A DNA stretch of 64,000 bases, from NCBI GenBank assembly GCA_038900335.1, contig JBBMRB010000009.1:89351-153350 (forward strand), read 5' to 3'. The stretch comes from Rs1 sp038900335 (GTDB lineage Bacteria > Pseudomonadota > Gammaproteobacteria > Pseudomonadales > Balneatricaceae). Positions within the stretch are counted from its first letter, which is position 1. Every line of letters starts with the position of its first letter. The notes under the pieces are model-generated. The model searched no databases. It had not been told where the DNA came from and saw nothing but the letters and a program-made list of their open reading frames with translations. Both the position numbers and the translations under genes were made by a program. Below, one piece after another: positions 52,559 through 62,449 of this stretch.

Positions 52559-54652
52559 GTGGCCCGTAAAACACCTATCGCTCAATATCGAAACATTGGT
52601 ATCTGTGCACATGTGGATGCTGGTAAAACAACTACTACTGAAAGAGTACTGTTTTACACTGGTATGTCACATAAAATTGGTGAGGTACACGACGGTGCCG
52701 CTACCATGGACTGGATGGAGCAAGAGCAAGAGCGTGGTATCACTATCACCTCTGCTGCGACAACCTGTTTTTGGAGTGGCATGGGTAGCCAATATGAACA
52801 ACATCGCATTAATATAATTGATACTCCTGGCCACGTAGACTTCACTATTGAAGTTGAGCGTTCTCTAAGAGTGTTAGATGGTGCGGTTGTTGTCTTATGT
52901 GCATCATCAGGCGTGCAGCCACAAACAGAAACTGTTTGGCGTCAGGCTAACCGCTATGAAGTACCGCGTATGGTATTCGTCAATAAGATGGATAGAGCCG
53001 GTGCAAATTTCTATATGGTAGCTCAACAATTAAAGGACCGTCTGGGTGCTAAAGTTGTTCCTATCAATATCCCTATTGGCGCTGAAGAAAACTTTAGCGG
53101 TGTTATCGATTTAATTGCAATGAAAGCAATTAAATGGAGCGAAGAAGACCAGGGGATGAGTTTTACCCTAGAAGATATTCCTGCTGATCTACAGCAAAAA
53201 GCTGAATCATATCGAGAAGAATTAGTCGAAACAGCAGCAGAAGCTTCAGAAGAATTAATGGATAAGTACCTAGAAGAAGGTGACTTGTCTATCGCAGATA
53301 TCAAATCTGCATTGCGTATTCAAACACTGGCCAATGAAATAGTATTAATGCAGTGTGGATCAGCCTTTAAAAATAAAGGTGTTCAGGCAATGTTAGATGC
53401 TGTCGTTGATTACATGCCGTCTCCTACGGATGTAAAAGCGATAGAAGGCGTGGTTGAAAATGAAGGTGATACACCTGAAACTCGACCTGCTGATGATAGC
53501 GCACCGTTTGCTGCGCTAGCGTTTAAAATAGCGACAGACCCTTTTGTTGGTACTCTAACATTTGTCCGTGTTTACTCAGGACGCTTAGAAAGTGGTACAG
53601 CGGTGATGAATTCCGTTAAGCAAAAGCGTGAGCGCGTGGGTCGTATGGTGCAGATGCATGCTAATGATCGTGAAGAAATTCAAGAAGTGTTAGCCGGTGA
53701 TATCGCTGCGCTAATAGGCTTAAAAGATGTCACTACAGGTGATACTTTATGTGATATGAAAAAGCAAATTGTGCTTGAGCGCATGGAATTCCCAGAGCCG
53801 GTAATATCAGTTGCAGTTGAGCCAAAATCACAGGCAGATCAAGATAAAATGGGCGTTGCATTAGGCAAACTGGCCCAAGAAGACCCTTCGTTTCGAGTGT
53901 CAACTGACCCTGAAACAGGGCAGACAATTATATCGGGTATGGGTGAGTTACACTTAGATATTCTTGTTGAAAGAATGAAAAGGGAATTTAGTGTTGCTGC
54001 CAATATTGGTAAGCCACAAGTTTCTTATAGAGAAAAAATTAGACAATCTGTTGTTGCGAACCACAAGTTCGTTCGTCAATCAGGTGGTCGTGGTCAATAT
54101 GGCCACGTAGTGATAGAATTTAGCCCATCAGCAAACGAAGGGTTAGAATTTATCAATGAGATTGTTGGCGGTGCTGTTCCTAAAGAATACATCCCGGCAA
54201 TTGAGAAAGGCATTGAAGAGCAGATGAAGAATGGCGTTATTGCTGGATACCCTTTAATGGGTTTGAAAGCGCGTCTTTATGATGGGTCTTTTCATGACGT
54301 CGATTCGAATGAAATGGCGTTTAAAATTGCAGCTTCTCAAGCATTGAAAATCTTTGCTCAAGAAGCTGATCCTTGTCTGTTAGAACCGATGATGAAAGTA
54401 GAAGTAGTGACACCTGAAGATTATATGGGTGATGTTATGGGAGACTTAAATCGTCGACGTGGTTTGGTACAGGGAATGGAAGATACGACAGCGGGTAAAA
54501 TCATCAATGCGATGGTACCACTCGGTGAGATGTTCGGTTACGCAACTGACTTACGGTCAGCGAGTCAAGGTCGAGCAACATATACCATGGAGTTCGACGA
54601 TTACGCCGAGGCTCCTTCGAAGATCGCTAATGCGGTTATGAAACATTATTAA
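52559..54652 (+). CDS. fusA: elongation factor G
   Basis: 697 aa from a GTG start with AGAGGAAAAA upstream. The GTPase motifs are AHVDAGKTTTTERVL (17-31), DTPGHVDFT and NKMDRAGANF. Domains 2-5 are complete, with GGRGQYGHVVIEF in domain 4 and GEMFGYATDLRSASQGRATY in domain 5. It catalyses translocation and ribosome recycling. It sits between rpsG and tuf copy 2. Confidence 0.98.
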   Translation: MARKTPIAQYRNIGICAHVDAGKTTTTERVLFYTGMSHKIGEVHDGAATMDWMEQEQERGITITSAATTCFWSGMGSQYEQHRINIIDTPGHVDFTIEVERSLRVLDGAVVVLCASSGVQPQTETVWRQANRYEVPRMVFVNKMDRAGANFYMVAQQLKDRLGAKVVPINIPIGAEENFSGVIDLIAMKAIKWSEEDQGMSFTLEDIPADLQQKAESYREELVETAAEASEELMDKYLEEGDLSIADIKSALRIQTLANEIVLMQCGSAFKNKGVQAMLDAVVDYMPSPTDVKAIEGVVENEGDTPETRPADDSAPFAALAFKIATDPFVGTLTFVRVYSGRLESGTAVMNSVKQKRERVGRMVQMHANDREEIQEVLAGDIAALIGLKDVTTGDTLCDMKKQIVLERMEFPEPVISVAVEPKSQADQDKMGVALGKLAQEDPSFRVSTDPETGQTIISGMGELHLDILVERMKREFSVAANIGKPQVSYREKIRQSVVANHKFVRQSGGRGQYGHVVIEFSPSANEGLEFINEIVGGAVPKEYIPAIEKGIEEQMKNGVIAGYPLMGLKARLYDGSFHDVDSNEMAFKIAASQALKIFAQEADPCLLEPMMKVEVVTPEDYMGDVMGDLNRRRGLVQGMEDTTAGKIINAMVPLGEMFGYATDLRSASQGRATYTMEFDDYAEAPSKIANAVMKHY

Positions 54653-54675
54653 ATTTATAACAGAGGAAGACGCTC

Positions 54676-55899
54676 GTGGCTAAGCAAGCATTTGAACGTA
54701 ATCTGCCTCACGTTAACGTTGGTACTATTGGCCACGTTGACCACGGCAAAACAACTTTAACAGCTGCACTTACACGTGTATGCGCAGAAGAATTCGGCGG
54801 AACAGCTGTTGCTTTTGCTGGTATCGATAATGCTCCTGAAGAGCGTGAGCGCGGTATCACAATTTCAACTTCACACGTTGAATATGAATCAACTATTCGT
54901 CACTACGCACATGTAGATTGCCCAGGTCACGCCGATTATGTTAAAAACATGATCACTGGTGCTGCGCAAATGGACGGTGGTATTTTAGTATGTGGCGCAA
55001 CTGATGGCCCTATGCCACAAACGCGTGAGCACATCTTGCTTTCACGTCAAGTGGGTGTTCCATACATCGTAGTTTTCTTAAACAAAGCTGATCTTCTTGC
55101 AGAAGATTGCGGCGGCGTTGGCACAGAAGAATACGACGAAATGCTAGAGCTAGTTGAAATGGAAATTCGCGAGCTGTTAGATCAGTACGATTTCCCTGGT
55201 GACGACACTCCAATCATCGCAGGTTCTGCTCTTATGGCATTGAACGGCGAAGATGAAAACGAATTGGGAACAACTGCTGTAAGAAAGCTAGTTGAAGCGC
55301 TAGACACTTATATTCCTGATCCAGTACGTGCAATCGACGGTGCATTCTTAATGCCTATCGAAGATGTGTTCTCAATCTCTGGCCGTGGTACTGTTGTAAC
55401 GGGTCGTGTTGAGCGTGGTATCGTTAATACGGGTTCTGAAGTAGAAATCGTTGGTGTACGTGACACAGTTAAAACAACATGTACTGGTGTTGAAATGTTC
55501 CGTAAACTACTTGACGAAGGTCGTGCTGGTGAGAACATTGGCGCACTTCTACGTGGTACTAAGCGTGAAGATGTTGAACGTGGTCAAGTATTGGCAGCGC
55601 CAGGATCTATTACTCCGCACACAGACTTCGAAGGTGAAGTTTATGTATTGAGTAAAGATGAAGGTGGTCGTCATACTCCTTTCTTTAAAGGTTACCGTCC
55701 ACAGTTCTTCTTCCGTACAACAGATATCACAGGTAACGTACAGCTACCTGAAGGCGTTGAGATGGTAATGCCTGGTGATAACGTTAAAATGGTAGTAGAG
55801 CTAATTAACCCAATCGCGATGGAAGAGGGGCTTCGCTTCGCTATCCGTGAAGGTGGCCGTACTGTTGGTGCTGGTGTTGTATCTAAAATTACTAAGTAA
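54676..55899 (+). CDS. tuf: elongation factor Tu, copy 2
   Basis: 407 aa from a GTG start with AGAGGAAG upstream. It is nearly identical to copy 1 at DNA level over most of its length; the last third is almost base-for-base the same. The amino-acid differences are Glu 39, Ala 48 and Glu 194. Positions 39 and 48 flank or lie in the switch I region, where Asp at the second is usual (AFDxIDNAPEE). It lies after fusA as the last gene of the str operon, and a terminator follows. Confidence 0.97.
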   Translation: MAKQAFERNLPHVNVGTIGHVDHGKTTLTAALTRVCAEEFGGTAVAFAGIDNAPEERERGITISTSHVEYESTIRHYAHVDCPGHADYVKNMITGAAQMDGGILVCGATDGPMPQTREHILLSRQVGVPYIVVFLNKADLLAEDCGGVGTEEYDEMLELVEMEIRELLDQYDFPGDDTPIIAGSALMALNGEDENELGTTAVRKLVEALDTYIPDPVRAIDGAFLMPIEDVFSISGRGTVVTGRVERGIVNTGSEVEIVGVRDTVKTTCTGVEMFRKLLDEGRAGENIGALLRGTKREDVERGQVLAAPGSITPHTDFEGEVYVLSKDEGGRHTPFFKGYRPQFFFRTTDITGNVQLPEGVEMVMPGDNVKMVVELINPIAMEEGLRFAIREGGRTVGAGVVSKITK

Positions 55900-55932
55900 T
55901 TTTGGATAATTAGAGCGATTATTTCGCTCAAT

Positions 55933-55960
55933 AAAAAGCCTCGTTAATCGAGGCTTTTTT
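55933..55960 (+). terminator. terminator of the str operon
   Basis: AAAAAGCCTCG (55933-55943) and CGAGGCTTTTTT (55949-55960) form a strong hairpin ending in a run of six T, 34 bases after the stop codon of tuf copy 2. The A-run on the left also gives a U-run on the other strand, so it can stop transcripts of the convergent MocR gene too. Confidence 0.92.
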
Positions 55961-55978
55961 GTGTCCGTAAGAAAATGA

Positions 55979-57499
55979 TTAGCTAGTTTGATTCACTTTG
56001 TTTTGTATTAATATTAAATCCGCTAAGCCTTTGATGCCCGCTTCAATTGCTGTTGATTGAATAGCTGAAAAGCCAAGTTTTAAATAATTGTTCTGTTTAT
56101 GCTTATCATAAAAATAACTGTCTCCTGTAATAATTAATATACCAGCATCTAGTGCGCTTTGTTTGAGTTCTTGAGTGTCTATTTCTTTAGGCAGTTCACA
56201 CCAAAATGATGAGCCGCCACTATTAAAAAAATGACATTGCGGGATGTATTTAATCAATGCATTTGCCATAATGCTTCTGCGCTCTTGAAAAGTTCGCACT
56301 AGCTTCCTTAATAAAGCATCGTGGTATCCATGAGCTAAAAACAATGCGACAGTTCGCTGATTATTAAGTGGCGGATGCTTGAGCATCAGTTGCCTTAATT
56401 TTTTCGCCGCTTGAATTAACTCTTTTGGGCCGACCATGAAGCCTACTCGTAAACCCGGGGCCAGAGTTTTAGATAAACTAGCGATGTAAATAACACGGCC
56501 ATTAGAGTCTAAACTTTTAAGTGCGGGTATCGGGTTAGAGTCATAATTTATTTCCATTTCATAATCGTCTTCAATAATTAGGAAATCATCCTTATCTGCT
56601 CTGTGTAATAATTGCTGTCTTTTGGCCAATGGCATGGTGACAGTCGTTGGGCATTGGTAGCTTGGTGTGGTGTAGATTAAATCACAATCGTTTAACTGCT
56701 CATTTATAACCAAGCCGTTGTGGTCAACAGCAAGAGGTTTAATTGAAGCGCCAAATAATTTAGCAACATGGGCTGCACTGATATAGCCTGGATCTTCAAT
56801 ACCAAAATTGCTTCGTGAATTAAGTAATAATTGCGCAATTAAATAAATAGCTTGTTGAGAGCCAACAGTGATCAAGATTTCATCTGTATTTGCATGAATG
56901 CCACGATTGGGCAAAATCCTTTTTTGTATTTGCTCAATGAGTAAGGGGTCATCACTATCGTAGCTGTCACCAGTCCAGTCTTTTATGGCTTGCACGCTAA
57001 CAGCGTCTCTCCAGCATTTACGCCAGTTATCAATTGGAAATAAAGTGCTATCCATCTGAGCATAAACAAAAGGAAACGGATGCTTTTGCCAAGTATGGGC
57101 AATACTTGGGTTCTGCGGAGTTTTAACATCTGCTTTTATTTTATCTTGCCAGCTAAAGTTATGTTTGTCTGATATTAACTGCGTTGTGTCTGTTACATTT
57201 GCAGTTTTGGTAAATGGCTTTCGGTGGGCTGTTGATATTTTTTGTGAAATGAATTGTGGATCAATATAGTAACCACTTCGCTCTTTGCTGATTAAGTAGC
57301 CATCAGCAGCAAGTTCATCATATACCAAGACGATAGTGTTTCTAGCAACTTTTAACGATTTAGCTAAACCTCTACTTGAGGGTAATGGCTCATCTAAAGG
57401 GATAAAGCCGCCTAGGATGGCATCGACTAATTGCACTCTAATTTGTTGTTGTAATGTGCAGTGTCTAAGGTTTCTTTCAAGTTGAAATAGTGCAGGCAT
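55979..57499 (-). CDS. MocR family regulator (GntR domain plus aminotransferase-like domain)
   Basis: 506 aa. The N-terminal GntR winged helix has LPSSRGLAKSLKVARNTIVL (about residues 39-58) and YDELAADGYLISKERSGYYI. The rest is a fold-type I aminotransferase domain, with IYTTPSYQCPTTVTMPL for cofactor binding and the PLP lysine in IYIASLSKTLAPGLRVGF. Proteins of this group sense amino acids or vitamin B6 compounds and bind palindromic or repeated operators. The gene diverges from the GMC oxidoreductase; a perfect palindrome lies 45 bases before its start. It converges on the str operon. Confidence 0.9.
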   Translation of the reverse strand: MPALFQLERNLRHCTLQQQIRVQLVDAILGGFIPLDEPLPSSRGLAKSLKVARNTIVLVYDELAADGYLISKERSGYYIDPQFISQKISTAHRKPFTKTANVTDTTQLISDKHNFSWQDKIKADVKTPQNPSIAHTWQKHPFPFVYAQMDSTLFPIDNWRKCWRDAVSVQAIKDWTGDSYDSDDPLLIEQIQKRILPNRGIHANTDEILITVGSQQAIYLIAQLLLNSRSNFGIEDPGYISAAHVAKLFGASIKPLAVDHNGLVINEQLNDCDLIYTTPSYQCPTTVTMPLAKRQQLLHRADKDDFLIIEDDYEMEINYDSNPIPALKSLDSNGRVIYIASLSKTLAPGLRVGFMVGPKELIQAAKKLRQLMLKHPPLNNQRTVALFLAHGYHDALLRKLVRTFQERRSIMANALIKYIPQCHFFNSGGSSFWCELPKEIDTQELKQSALDAGILIITGDSYFYDKHKQNNYLKLGFSAIQSTAIEAGIKGLADLILIQNKVNQTS

Positions 57500-57543
57500 A
57501 GCTTATCCTCAATTGATTACAAGCATTTCTGTTTTTTCAATCA

Positions 57544-57568
57544 TTGCTTTAAATTGCAATTAAAGCAA
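57544..57568. promoter_or_regulatory. palindromic operator of the MocR/GMC region
   Basis: TTGCTTTAA (57544-57552) and TTAAAGCAA (57560-57568) are perfect 9-bp arms around ATTGCAA, itself nearly symmetric. A second inverted repeat TAATCAA (57596-57602) and TTGATTA (57618-57624) follows. Both lie between divergent mocR and GMC genes (gap 57500-57800). Binding by the MocR protein is inferred from position. Confidence 0.6.
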
Positions 57569-57800
57569 CGAATAATTAAATAAATGAGACTTTAATAATC
57601 AATTTGTAATAAATTTGTTGATTAATCTTTATATTTAACGATACTGGTATTATCAAAACTAATAAAAATAGATGATTTACAGTAACGCTTTTGTGGGTTA
57701 GCTTTGCTTTTAGCTATTGTGCTGTAAGGTATCAATGGCTCTAGTAAAAATAAATGACATCACACTTTGGGTCGGTGTAAATCGATAAATGGTAAACATT

Positions 57801-59405
57801 ATGTCTCTTCAACAATCATATGATTATATTGTTATTGGTGCTGGCTCTGCTGGTTGTGTTATGGCTAATCGACTTTCTGAGAATAGTGACAAAACAGTGC
57901 TATTGCTTGAAGCGGGTAATAAAGATACTAACCCTTGGATTCATGTGCCTATTGGCTATTTCAAAATCATGCATAACCCAAAAACAGATTGGTGCTACGT
58001 CACTGAGAAAGACCCTGGTATCAATAACCGACAATTACAGTGGCCGCGCGGTAAAGTGTTAGGTGGCTCAAGCTCGCTAAACGGTTTGCTTTATGTGCGT
58101 GGGCAAAAAGAAGATTATGATGATTGGGTTGCTTTAGGTAACAAGGGTTGGTCTTATGAGGAGATATTGCCGTATTTTATAAAATCTGAGGATCAGGAAC
58201 GTGGTGCCAGTAAATATCACGGTGTTGGTGGTCCTTTAGCTGTTTCTAATATAAAAATACGAAGAGAGTTGTGCGATAAATTTATTGATGCCGCGACACA
58301 AATTGGTATACCGCGTAACGATGATAGCAATGGTGAAACTCAAGAGGGCGTTGGCTATTTTCAATTAACACTCAATAGAAATGGTACTAGGTGTAGTACT
58401 GCCGTTGGTTTTTTACGCCCAGCACTAGCAAGAACTAATTTAACTGTTAAGACGAATGCATTGGTACAAAAAATTGAATTTGATGGTGATCGCGCCTCTG
58501 CTATTGTCGTTAACATTAAAGGAATTGAGCATCATATTAAATGCACAGCTGAAATAGTGTTGAGTGCAGGGGCTATAAATTCACCGCAAACACTGATGCT
58601 ATCGGGCATAGGTGATAAGGACGAGCTTGCAAAGCATGGTATTGATTGTGTTAAGCATATTCCTGGTGTGGGTAAAAACCTGCAAGATCACCTGCAAATA
58701 AGAACCATATATAAAGTAAATAAACCGATAACCTTAAATGATGAGGTTAATAACCCGCTTAGAAAGATTGGTATGGGCATAGAGTATGCTTTATTCAGGA
58801 CAGGTCCGTTGACTATGGCCGCCAGTCAGGTCTGTATTTTTACTAAAACCGACAAAAATATGCAGCGACCCGATATTCAATATCATTTACAGCCACTCAG
58901 TGCAGATAAACCGGCTGATGGTACTCATAAGTTTTCAGCATTTACCGCATCAGTGTGCCAATTGCGCCCTACCAGTGTGGGCTGTATAGAATTAAAAAGC
59001 AGTAACCCCGCTGATTACCCTGCAATACATCCTAATTATTTGGCGACAAAAGAAGATCAACACACTGCTATTGAATCGATTAAAATTACGCGTAACATTA
59101 TGCGCTCACCCGCTTTAAAACCGTTAATAGCAAGTGAGCACGAGCCAGGTGTTGAGTATCAAAGTGATGAAGAATTACTTGAATATGCCCGCAACAGAGC
59201 AACAACCATTTACCACCCTACGGGAACTTGTAAAATGGGCACTGATAATATGGCAGTGGTAGATGAGCGTTTGCGGGTGATTGGCATAAAAGGATTGCGG
59301 GTAGTTGATGCATCCATTATGCCGATTATAGTGTCAGGTAACACTAATGCACCTACTATCATGATTGCTGAGAAGGCTGCAGATATGATCAAAGAAGATG
59401 CGTGA
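57801..59405 (+). CDS. GMC family flavoprotein oxidoreductase
   Basis: 534 aa from the ATG at 57801; a possible start four codons earlier has no better ribosome binding site. The FAD motif is YIVIGAGSAGCVMANRLSE at the N-terminus. GMC signature 1 is GKVLGGSSSLNGLLYVRG, and signature 2 is SAGAINSPQTLMLSGIG. The catalytic His lies in YHPTGTCKMG and the Asn in VSGNTNAPT. Relatives oxidise alcohols such as choline, glycols or long-chain alcohols to aldehydes. No aldehyde dehydrogenase or choline-specific partner is beside it, so choline is not indicated. The neighbouring TRAP transporter may supply its substrate. Confidence 0.9.
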   Translation: MSLQQSYDYIVIGAGSAGCVMANRLSENSDKTVLLLEAGNKDTNPWIHVPIGYFKIMHNPKTDWCYVTEKDPGINNRQLQWPRGKVLGGSSSLNGLLYVRGQKEDYDDWVALGNKGWSYEEILPYFIKSEDQERGASKYHGVGGPLAVSNIKIRRELCDKFIDAATQIGIPRNDDSNGETQEGVGYFQLTLNRNGTRCSTAVGFLRPALARTNLTVKTNALVQKIEFDGDRASAIVVNIKGIEHHIKCTAEIVLSAGAINSPQTLMLSGIGDKDELAKHGIDCVKHIPGVGKNLQDHLQIRTIYKVNKPITLNDEVNNPLRKIGMGIEYALFRTGPLTMAASQVCIFTKTDKNMQRPDIQYHLQPLSADKPADGTHKFSAFTASVCQLRPTSVGCIELKSSNPADYPAIHPNYLATKEDQHTAIESIKITRNIMRSPALKPLIASEHEPGVEYQSDEELLEYARNRATTIYHPTGTCKMGTDNMAVVDERLRVIGIKGLRVVDASIMPIIVSGNTNAPTIMIAEKAADMIKEDA

Positions 59406-59470
59406 TGCTGGCCAGAGAGGGCTAGAGGTGCTTAGAGGACAAACCTGCTTGGGCTAGGCCTCTAACGGCA

Positions 59471-60244
59471 TCAAATATCTTCCATTAATAATGCCAGTTC
59501 GTTTGCAGCTTCCTCAATTAATGGAGCATGGCTGAGGGCGGTTGTTAAATTCATCCTAGCACAGGGTGCATGCATCGCTAACGCGGCAAAAAGTCGACCC
59601 TGGCTGTCTCTAATTGGGACAGCTACAGCTATCATGCCTTTTAAAAACTCTTCGTCATCAATGCCTATTTGCGTTTTCTTGATACTGCTCAAGGCAGGTT
59701 TTAATTCGCCAATAGAGGTAAGCGTGTTCTCAGTGTATTTATCAAGTGGCAACTTAGCTAACAAGCGTGATCTTTGAATACTGGTCAGTTCGCTCAAAAA
59801 CAATTTACCACTTGCTGTGCAGTGTAATGGTACTTTGTCGTTCACTTGAAGTTGTACTCGCAGCGGCCAATGAGTTTCAACGCGATCAAAATATACGCTT
59901 CGATCTCCGTCTAAAACCGCTATATTACAAGTTTCGCCGAGTTGCTTCGAAAGGCGCTCTAAAATGCGATGGCGCTGCGCACGTTGAAAATCATTATTGC
60001 TTAATACACCGATAGCGATGTTAGTCATCTTTGGCCCAGGTGATAAGCCTCGACCGTCTAAGCGAGTTTGTAAAAAACCCTCCGCTTCAAGCTGGCTGCA
60101 TAAGCGATGAATAGTCGGCTTAGGTAAATTCAATTGACGGTTTATTTCAGTAGCGGTTACTGCGTGAGGGGCATCGGCAACAATACTGAGTATTTTTAAA
60201 GCTCTTTGGATGGATGAATTAGAGTGGGTATTGTCATTAAGCAT
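59471..60244 (-). CDS. IclR family regulator
   Basis: 257 aa from the ATG at 60244; a TTG four codons upstream is possible, and neither start has a clear ribosome binding site. The winged helix is AVTATEINRQLNLPKPTIHRL (about residues 32-52). The C-terminal IclR effector domain has NIAVLDGDRSVYFDRVET, PLHCTASGKLFLS and the closing FAALAMHAPCARM. It is convergent with the GMC gene and divergent from the TRAP genes, which it probably controls. Two inverted repeats lie in its upstream gap. Confidence 0.88.
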   Translation of the reverse strand: MLNDNTHSNSSIQRALKILSIVADAPHAVTATEINRQLNLPKPTIHRLCSQLEAEGFLQTRLDGRGLSPGPKMTNIAIGVLSNNDFQRAQRHRILERLSKQLGETCNIAVLDGDRSVYFDRVETHWPLRVQLQVNDKVPLHCTASGKLFLSELTSIQRSRLLAKLPLDKYTENTLTSIGELKPALSSIKKTQIGIDDEEFLKGMIAVAVPIRDSQGRLFAALAMHAPCARMNLTTALSHAPLIEEAANELALLMEDI

Positions 60245-60310
60245 GGAAGTAACCAAAATGTTAAAAGTGCAGTAATTCTACGTTAATAGCGGTCTCATTT
60301 ATATTAAAAT

Positions 60311-60329
60311 ATGCAATAAATCTATGCAT
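60311..60329. promoter_or_regulatory. inverted repeat near the IclR start
   Basis: ATGCA (60311-60315) and TGCAT (60325-60329) flank nine AT-rich bases, about 65 bases from the iclR start codon. It could be an autoregulatory site, but a dyad this short can arise by chance in AT-rich DNA. Confidence 0.35.
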
Positions 60330-60419
60330 TTAAAGTGGTCTTGGTTTCTAGATACTGTATGGATAGTGTTCAATTTAAATAAATTAAAGTCTAATAAAAA
60401 TAAGTAAATACAGAATAAA

Positions 60420-60437
60420 ATGACATATAAGTGTCAT
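60420..60437. promoter_or_regulatory. inverted repeat upstream of the TRAP genes
   Basis: ATGACA (60420-60425) and TGTCAT (60432-60437) are perfect 6-bp arms around TATAAG, 124-141 bases before the TRAP binding-protein gene. An operator for the divergent IclR regulator is the simplest explanation. The rest of 60257-60560 shows only AT-rich promoter-like sequence. Confidence 0.45.
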
Positions 60438-60560
60438 ATTATTAAATATCGAGACTATTTTTATCGATTTACAGTTGATTGTGTAATCTTTGTGTGTTCT
60501 TATTTGTCATGTTAAGTAACTCCCAGTTTGGGTCCGATAAAAACAATTAAGGATAACAAT

Positions 60561-61808
60561 ATGGAGAAGAAAATAATAACGTCTAGTAAAGCAGAGCTAG
60601 GTGTATCGCGGCGCGATTTCTTTCGTGTTGCATCAGTATTTGGTATGAGCTCAACTGTGATGGCAGCAACTGCTCTAGGTAGTTTCTCATTATCACAATT
60701 AGCGCAAGCTGCACAAACCAATGCTAACAAGCGCTTCAAAAAACCGGCTAAGCATACATTAACATTCGGTGCCTCTGGTTTTAATGAGGCAAACTTATTG
60801 GTAGAAAGAGCGGGCTCTTTAGATTTCTTGAAAGACATTGAAGAGCGTACTGACGGCGAGATTAGAGTTGAATTTATCGGCGATAATCAAATTTGTGGAC
60901 AGCTGAACTGCGTTAAGAAAACGCAGCAAGGCATTATCCAAATGTTTACCGCATCTACACAAAATTCAGCCGGTGGCGCACCTTATCTAAATGTTTTAGA
61001 TTATGCGTATATGTTCCCGACAAGAGCATCGCAATATCATTTCTTATACCACCCTGATAGCCAAAAATTACTGCGCGACCCGCTGCGCAAACGACATGGT
61101 TTAGAATTCTTGTTCTCGCATTGTGAGCTTCGTGGCTTGCAAATGGGACTTGGTTGGAAAGACAAGCCATTAATAACCAGTATCGAGCAATTAAAAGGAA
61201 CGAAGAATCGTGTTACAGGCACACAGTTAGGTCGTATTGCGATGCAACTGCTTGAGCTTAATCCAGTGCCTATTGCTTGGTCAGAAACATTAGATGGTCT
61301 TAAGCAAGGTTTAATTGATGGTGCTGAAACATGGGCAGGGGCAGTAGCGTATGCCAATATGGCACCTGTTGTATCACAATCTGTAGATCTGCGTTTCTTC
61401 TGTGGTACAGAGGCAACTATGATGGACTCAAGACAGTTTGACAGTTTTGGCGGTCAGTTACAGGATGCAGTATTAGAATCTGCTTACTTTACCCAAGCTA
61501 AAATACAGGCAGCACAAGAAGCTGCATTAGTTAATACTGTTGGCGCAACTGTGCCTTCATTGCCTGGGACTATTTTTGAGAAGCATGGAGTGCGTGTAGC
61601 AGCGCTTTCTGATGAAGAGCGTGCTAAGGCAGAACGCATATGTGCACCTGAATTTAATCCAGAACCTTGGACAAAGTGGCGTGATCGATTGGATAGCTGG
61701 TCAGGTGGTCAGGATACTTATGGGTCAATCCATAAAATTGCCCGTGAAATTCCAAAAGATACCTTGGCGGAAAATGTTCAGCCAAGACGTTGGTGGAAAA
61801 GTGCTTAG
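60561..61808 (+). CDS. TRAP transporter substrate-binding protein with Tat signal
   Basis: 415 aa from the ATG at 60561, with AAGGA seven bases upstream. Residues 16-21 read SRRDFF, a twin-arginine motif, followed by a hydrophobic stretch (VFGMSSTVMAATALG) and probable cleavage after LAQA near residue 50. The mature part is a DctP-type binding protein (HTLTFGASGFNEANLLVERA, KGTKNRVTGTQLGRIAMQLL, WSETLDGLKQGLIDGAETWA). Export in folded form by Tat is less usual than Sec for this family. The ligand is unknown; an organic acid or other polar metabolite is expected. It is the first of three transporter genes. Confidence 0.88.
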   Translation: MEKKIITSSKAELGVSRRDFFRVASVFGMSSTVMAATALGSFSLSQLAQAAQTNANKRFKKPAKHTLTFGASGFNEANLLVERAGSLDFLKDIEERTDGEIRVEFIGDNQICGQLNCVKKTQQGIIQMFTASTQNSAGGAPYLNVLDYAYMFPTRASQYHFLYHPDSQKLLRDPLRKRHGLEFLFSHCELRGLQMGLGWKDKPLITSIEQLKGTKNRVTGTQLGRIAMQLLELNPVPIAWSETLDGLKQGLIDGAETWAGAVAYANMAPVVSQSVDLRFFCGTEATMMDSRQFDSFGGQLQDAVLESAYFTQAKIQAAQEAALVNTVGATVPSLPGTIFEKHGVRVAALSDEERAKAERICAPEFNPEPWTKWRDRLDSWSGGQDTYGSIHKIAREIPKDTLAENVQPRRWWKSA

Positions 61809-61914
61809 CTATAGGTACTAGCAAGCTTGCAGTTAGAGGGGGATGTCTATCCCCTTTTTTACAGGGTATATAATTAAAATAAATTACCCTACGACCTATT
61901 CAGGAGGGGCGGCT

Positions 61915-62439
61915 ATGACAGTCGGTTCTTTACTGCGTTATGTAGAGCGCAATATAGAAAAATTCATCATATTGATTTCTTACGGTTCGATGGCCGGTAT
62001 TATTTTTGTCGAGGTCATTCGACGCTTCTTCTTTAATCAACAAGCGCCTTGGAGTACGACAATACCTATTTATCTCTTTCTTTGGCTGACTTGGATGGGG
62101 GCGTCTTATAATACTATGCGTCGCTCACATTTAAGATTTTCTGAGTTTAGAGAAAGGTTTTCATATAAGGCGCAGTTCTGTTGTTTACTGTTAGATGCGC
62201 TGTGCTGGTTCGCACTAGGTAGTATCGTAATCTACTATGCCATTGAGCAGGTTTATATCTCTTATGATAATTTTGCGATAGTGCAGGGTACAGATGATGT
62301 AATGCAATGGTGGTTTTATATTGGGACACCGATTGCCTGGTGTTTATTGCTGTTTAGGGTCTTACAAAACTTGGTAAAAGATACTGCTGATTTTAGAGCC
62401 GGACGCCCATTAACTACGCAAGCTGCGTTATTCGATTAA
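61915..62439 (+). CDS. TRAP transporter small permease (DctQ type)
   Basis: 174 aa from the ATG at 61915, which has AGGAGGGG upstream; a reading from 61843 is rejected. It has four membrane segments (about residues 20-38, 46-64, 86-106, 130-150). Between the second and third is WMGASYNTMRRSHLRFSEF, the conserved segment of DctQ proteins. It pairs with the large permease encoded 10 bases downstream and contacts the binding protein. Confidence 0.88.
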   Translation: MTVGSLLRYVERNIEKFIILISYGSMAGIIFVEVIRRFFFNQQAPWSTTIPIYLFLWLTWMGASYNTMRRSHLRFSEFRERFSYKAQFCCLLLDALCWFALGSIVIYYAIEQVYISYDNFAIVQGTDDVMQWWFYIGTPIAWCLLLFRVLQNLVKDTADFRAGRPLTTQAALFD

Positions 62440-62449
62440 GGAGACTGTT

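Noticed and set aside
57801..59405. Assignment of the GMC protein as choline dehydrogenase (BetA)
   Set aside because: The GMC family is broad and no betB, betI or choline transporter is adjacent; a general name is safer.
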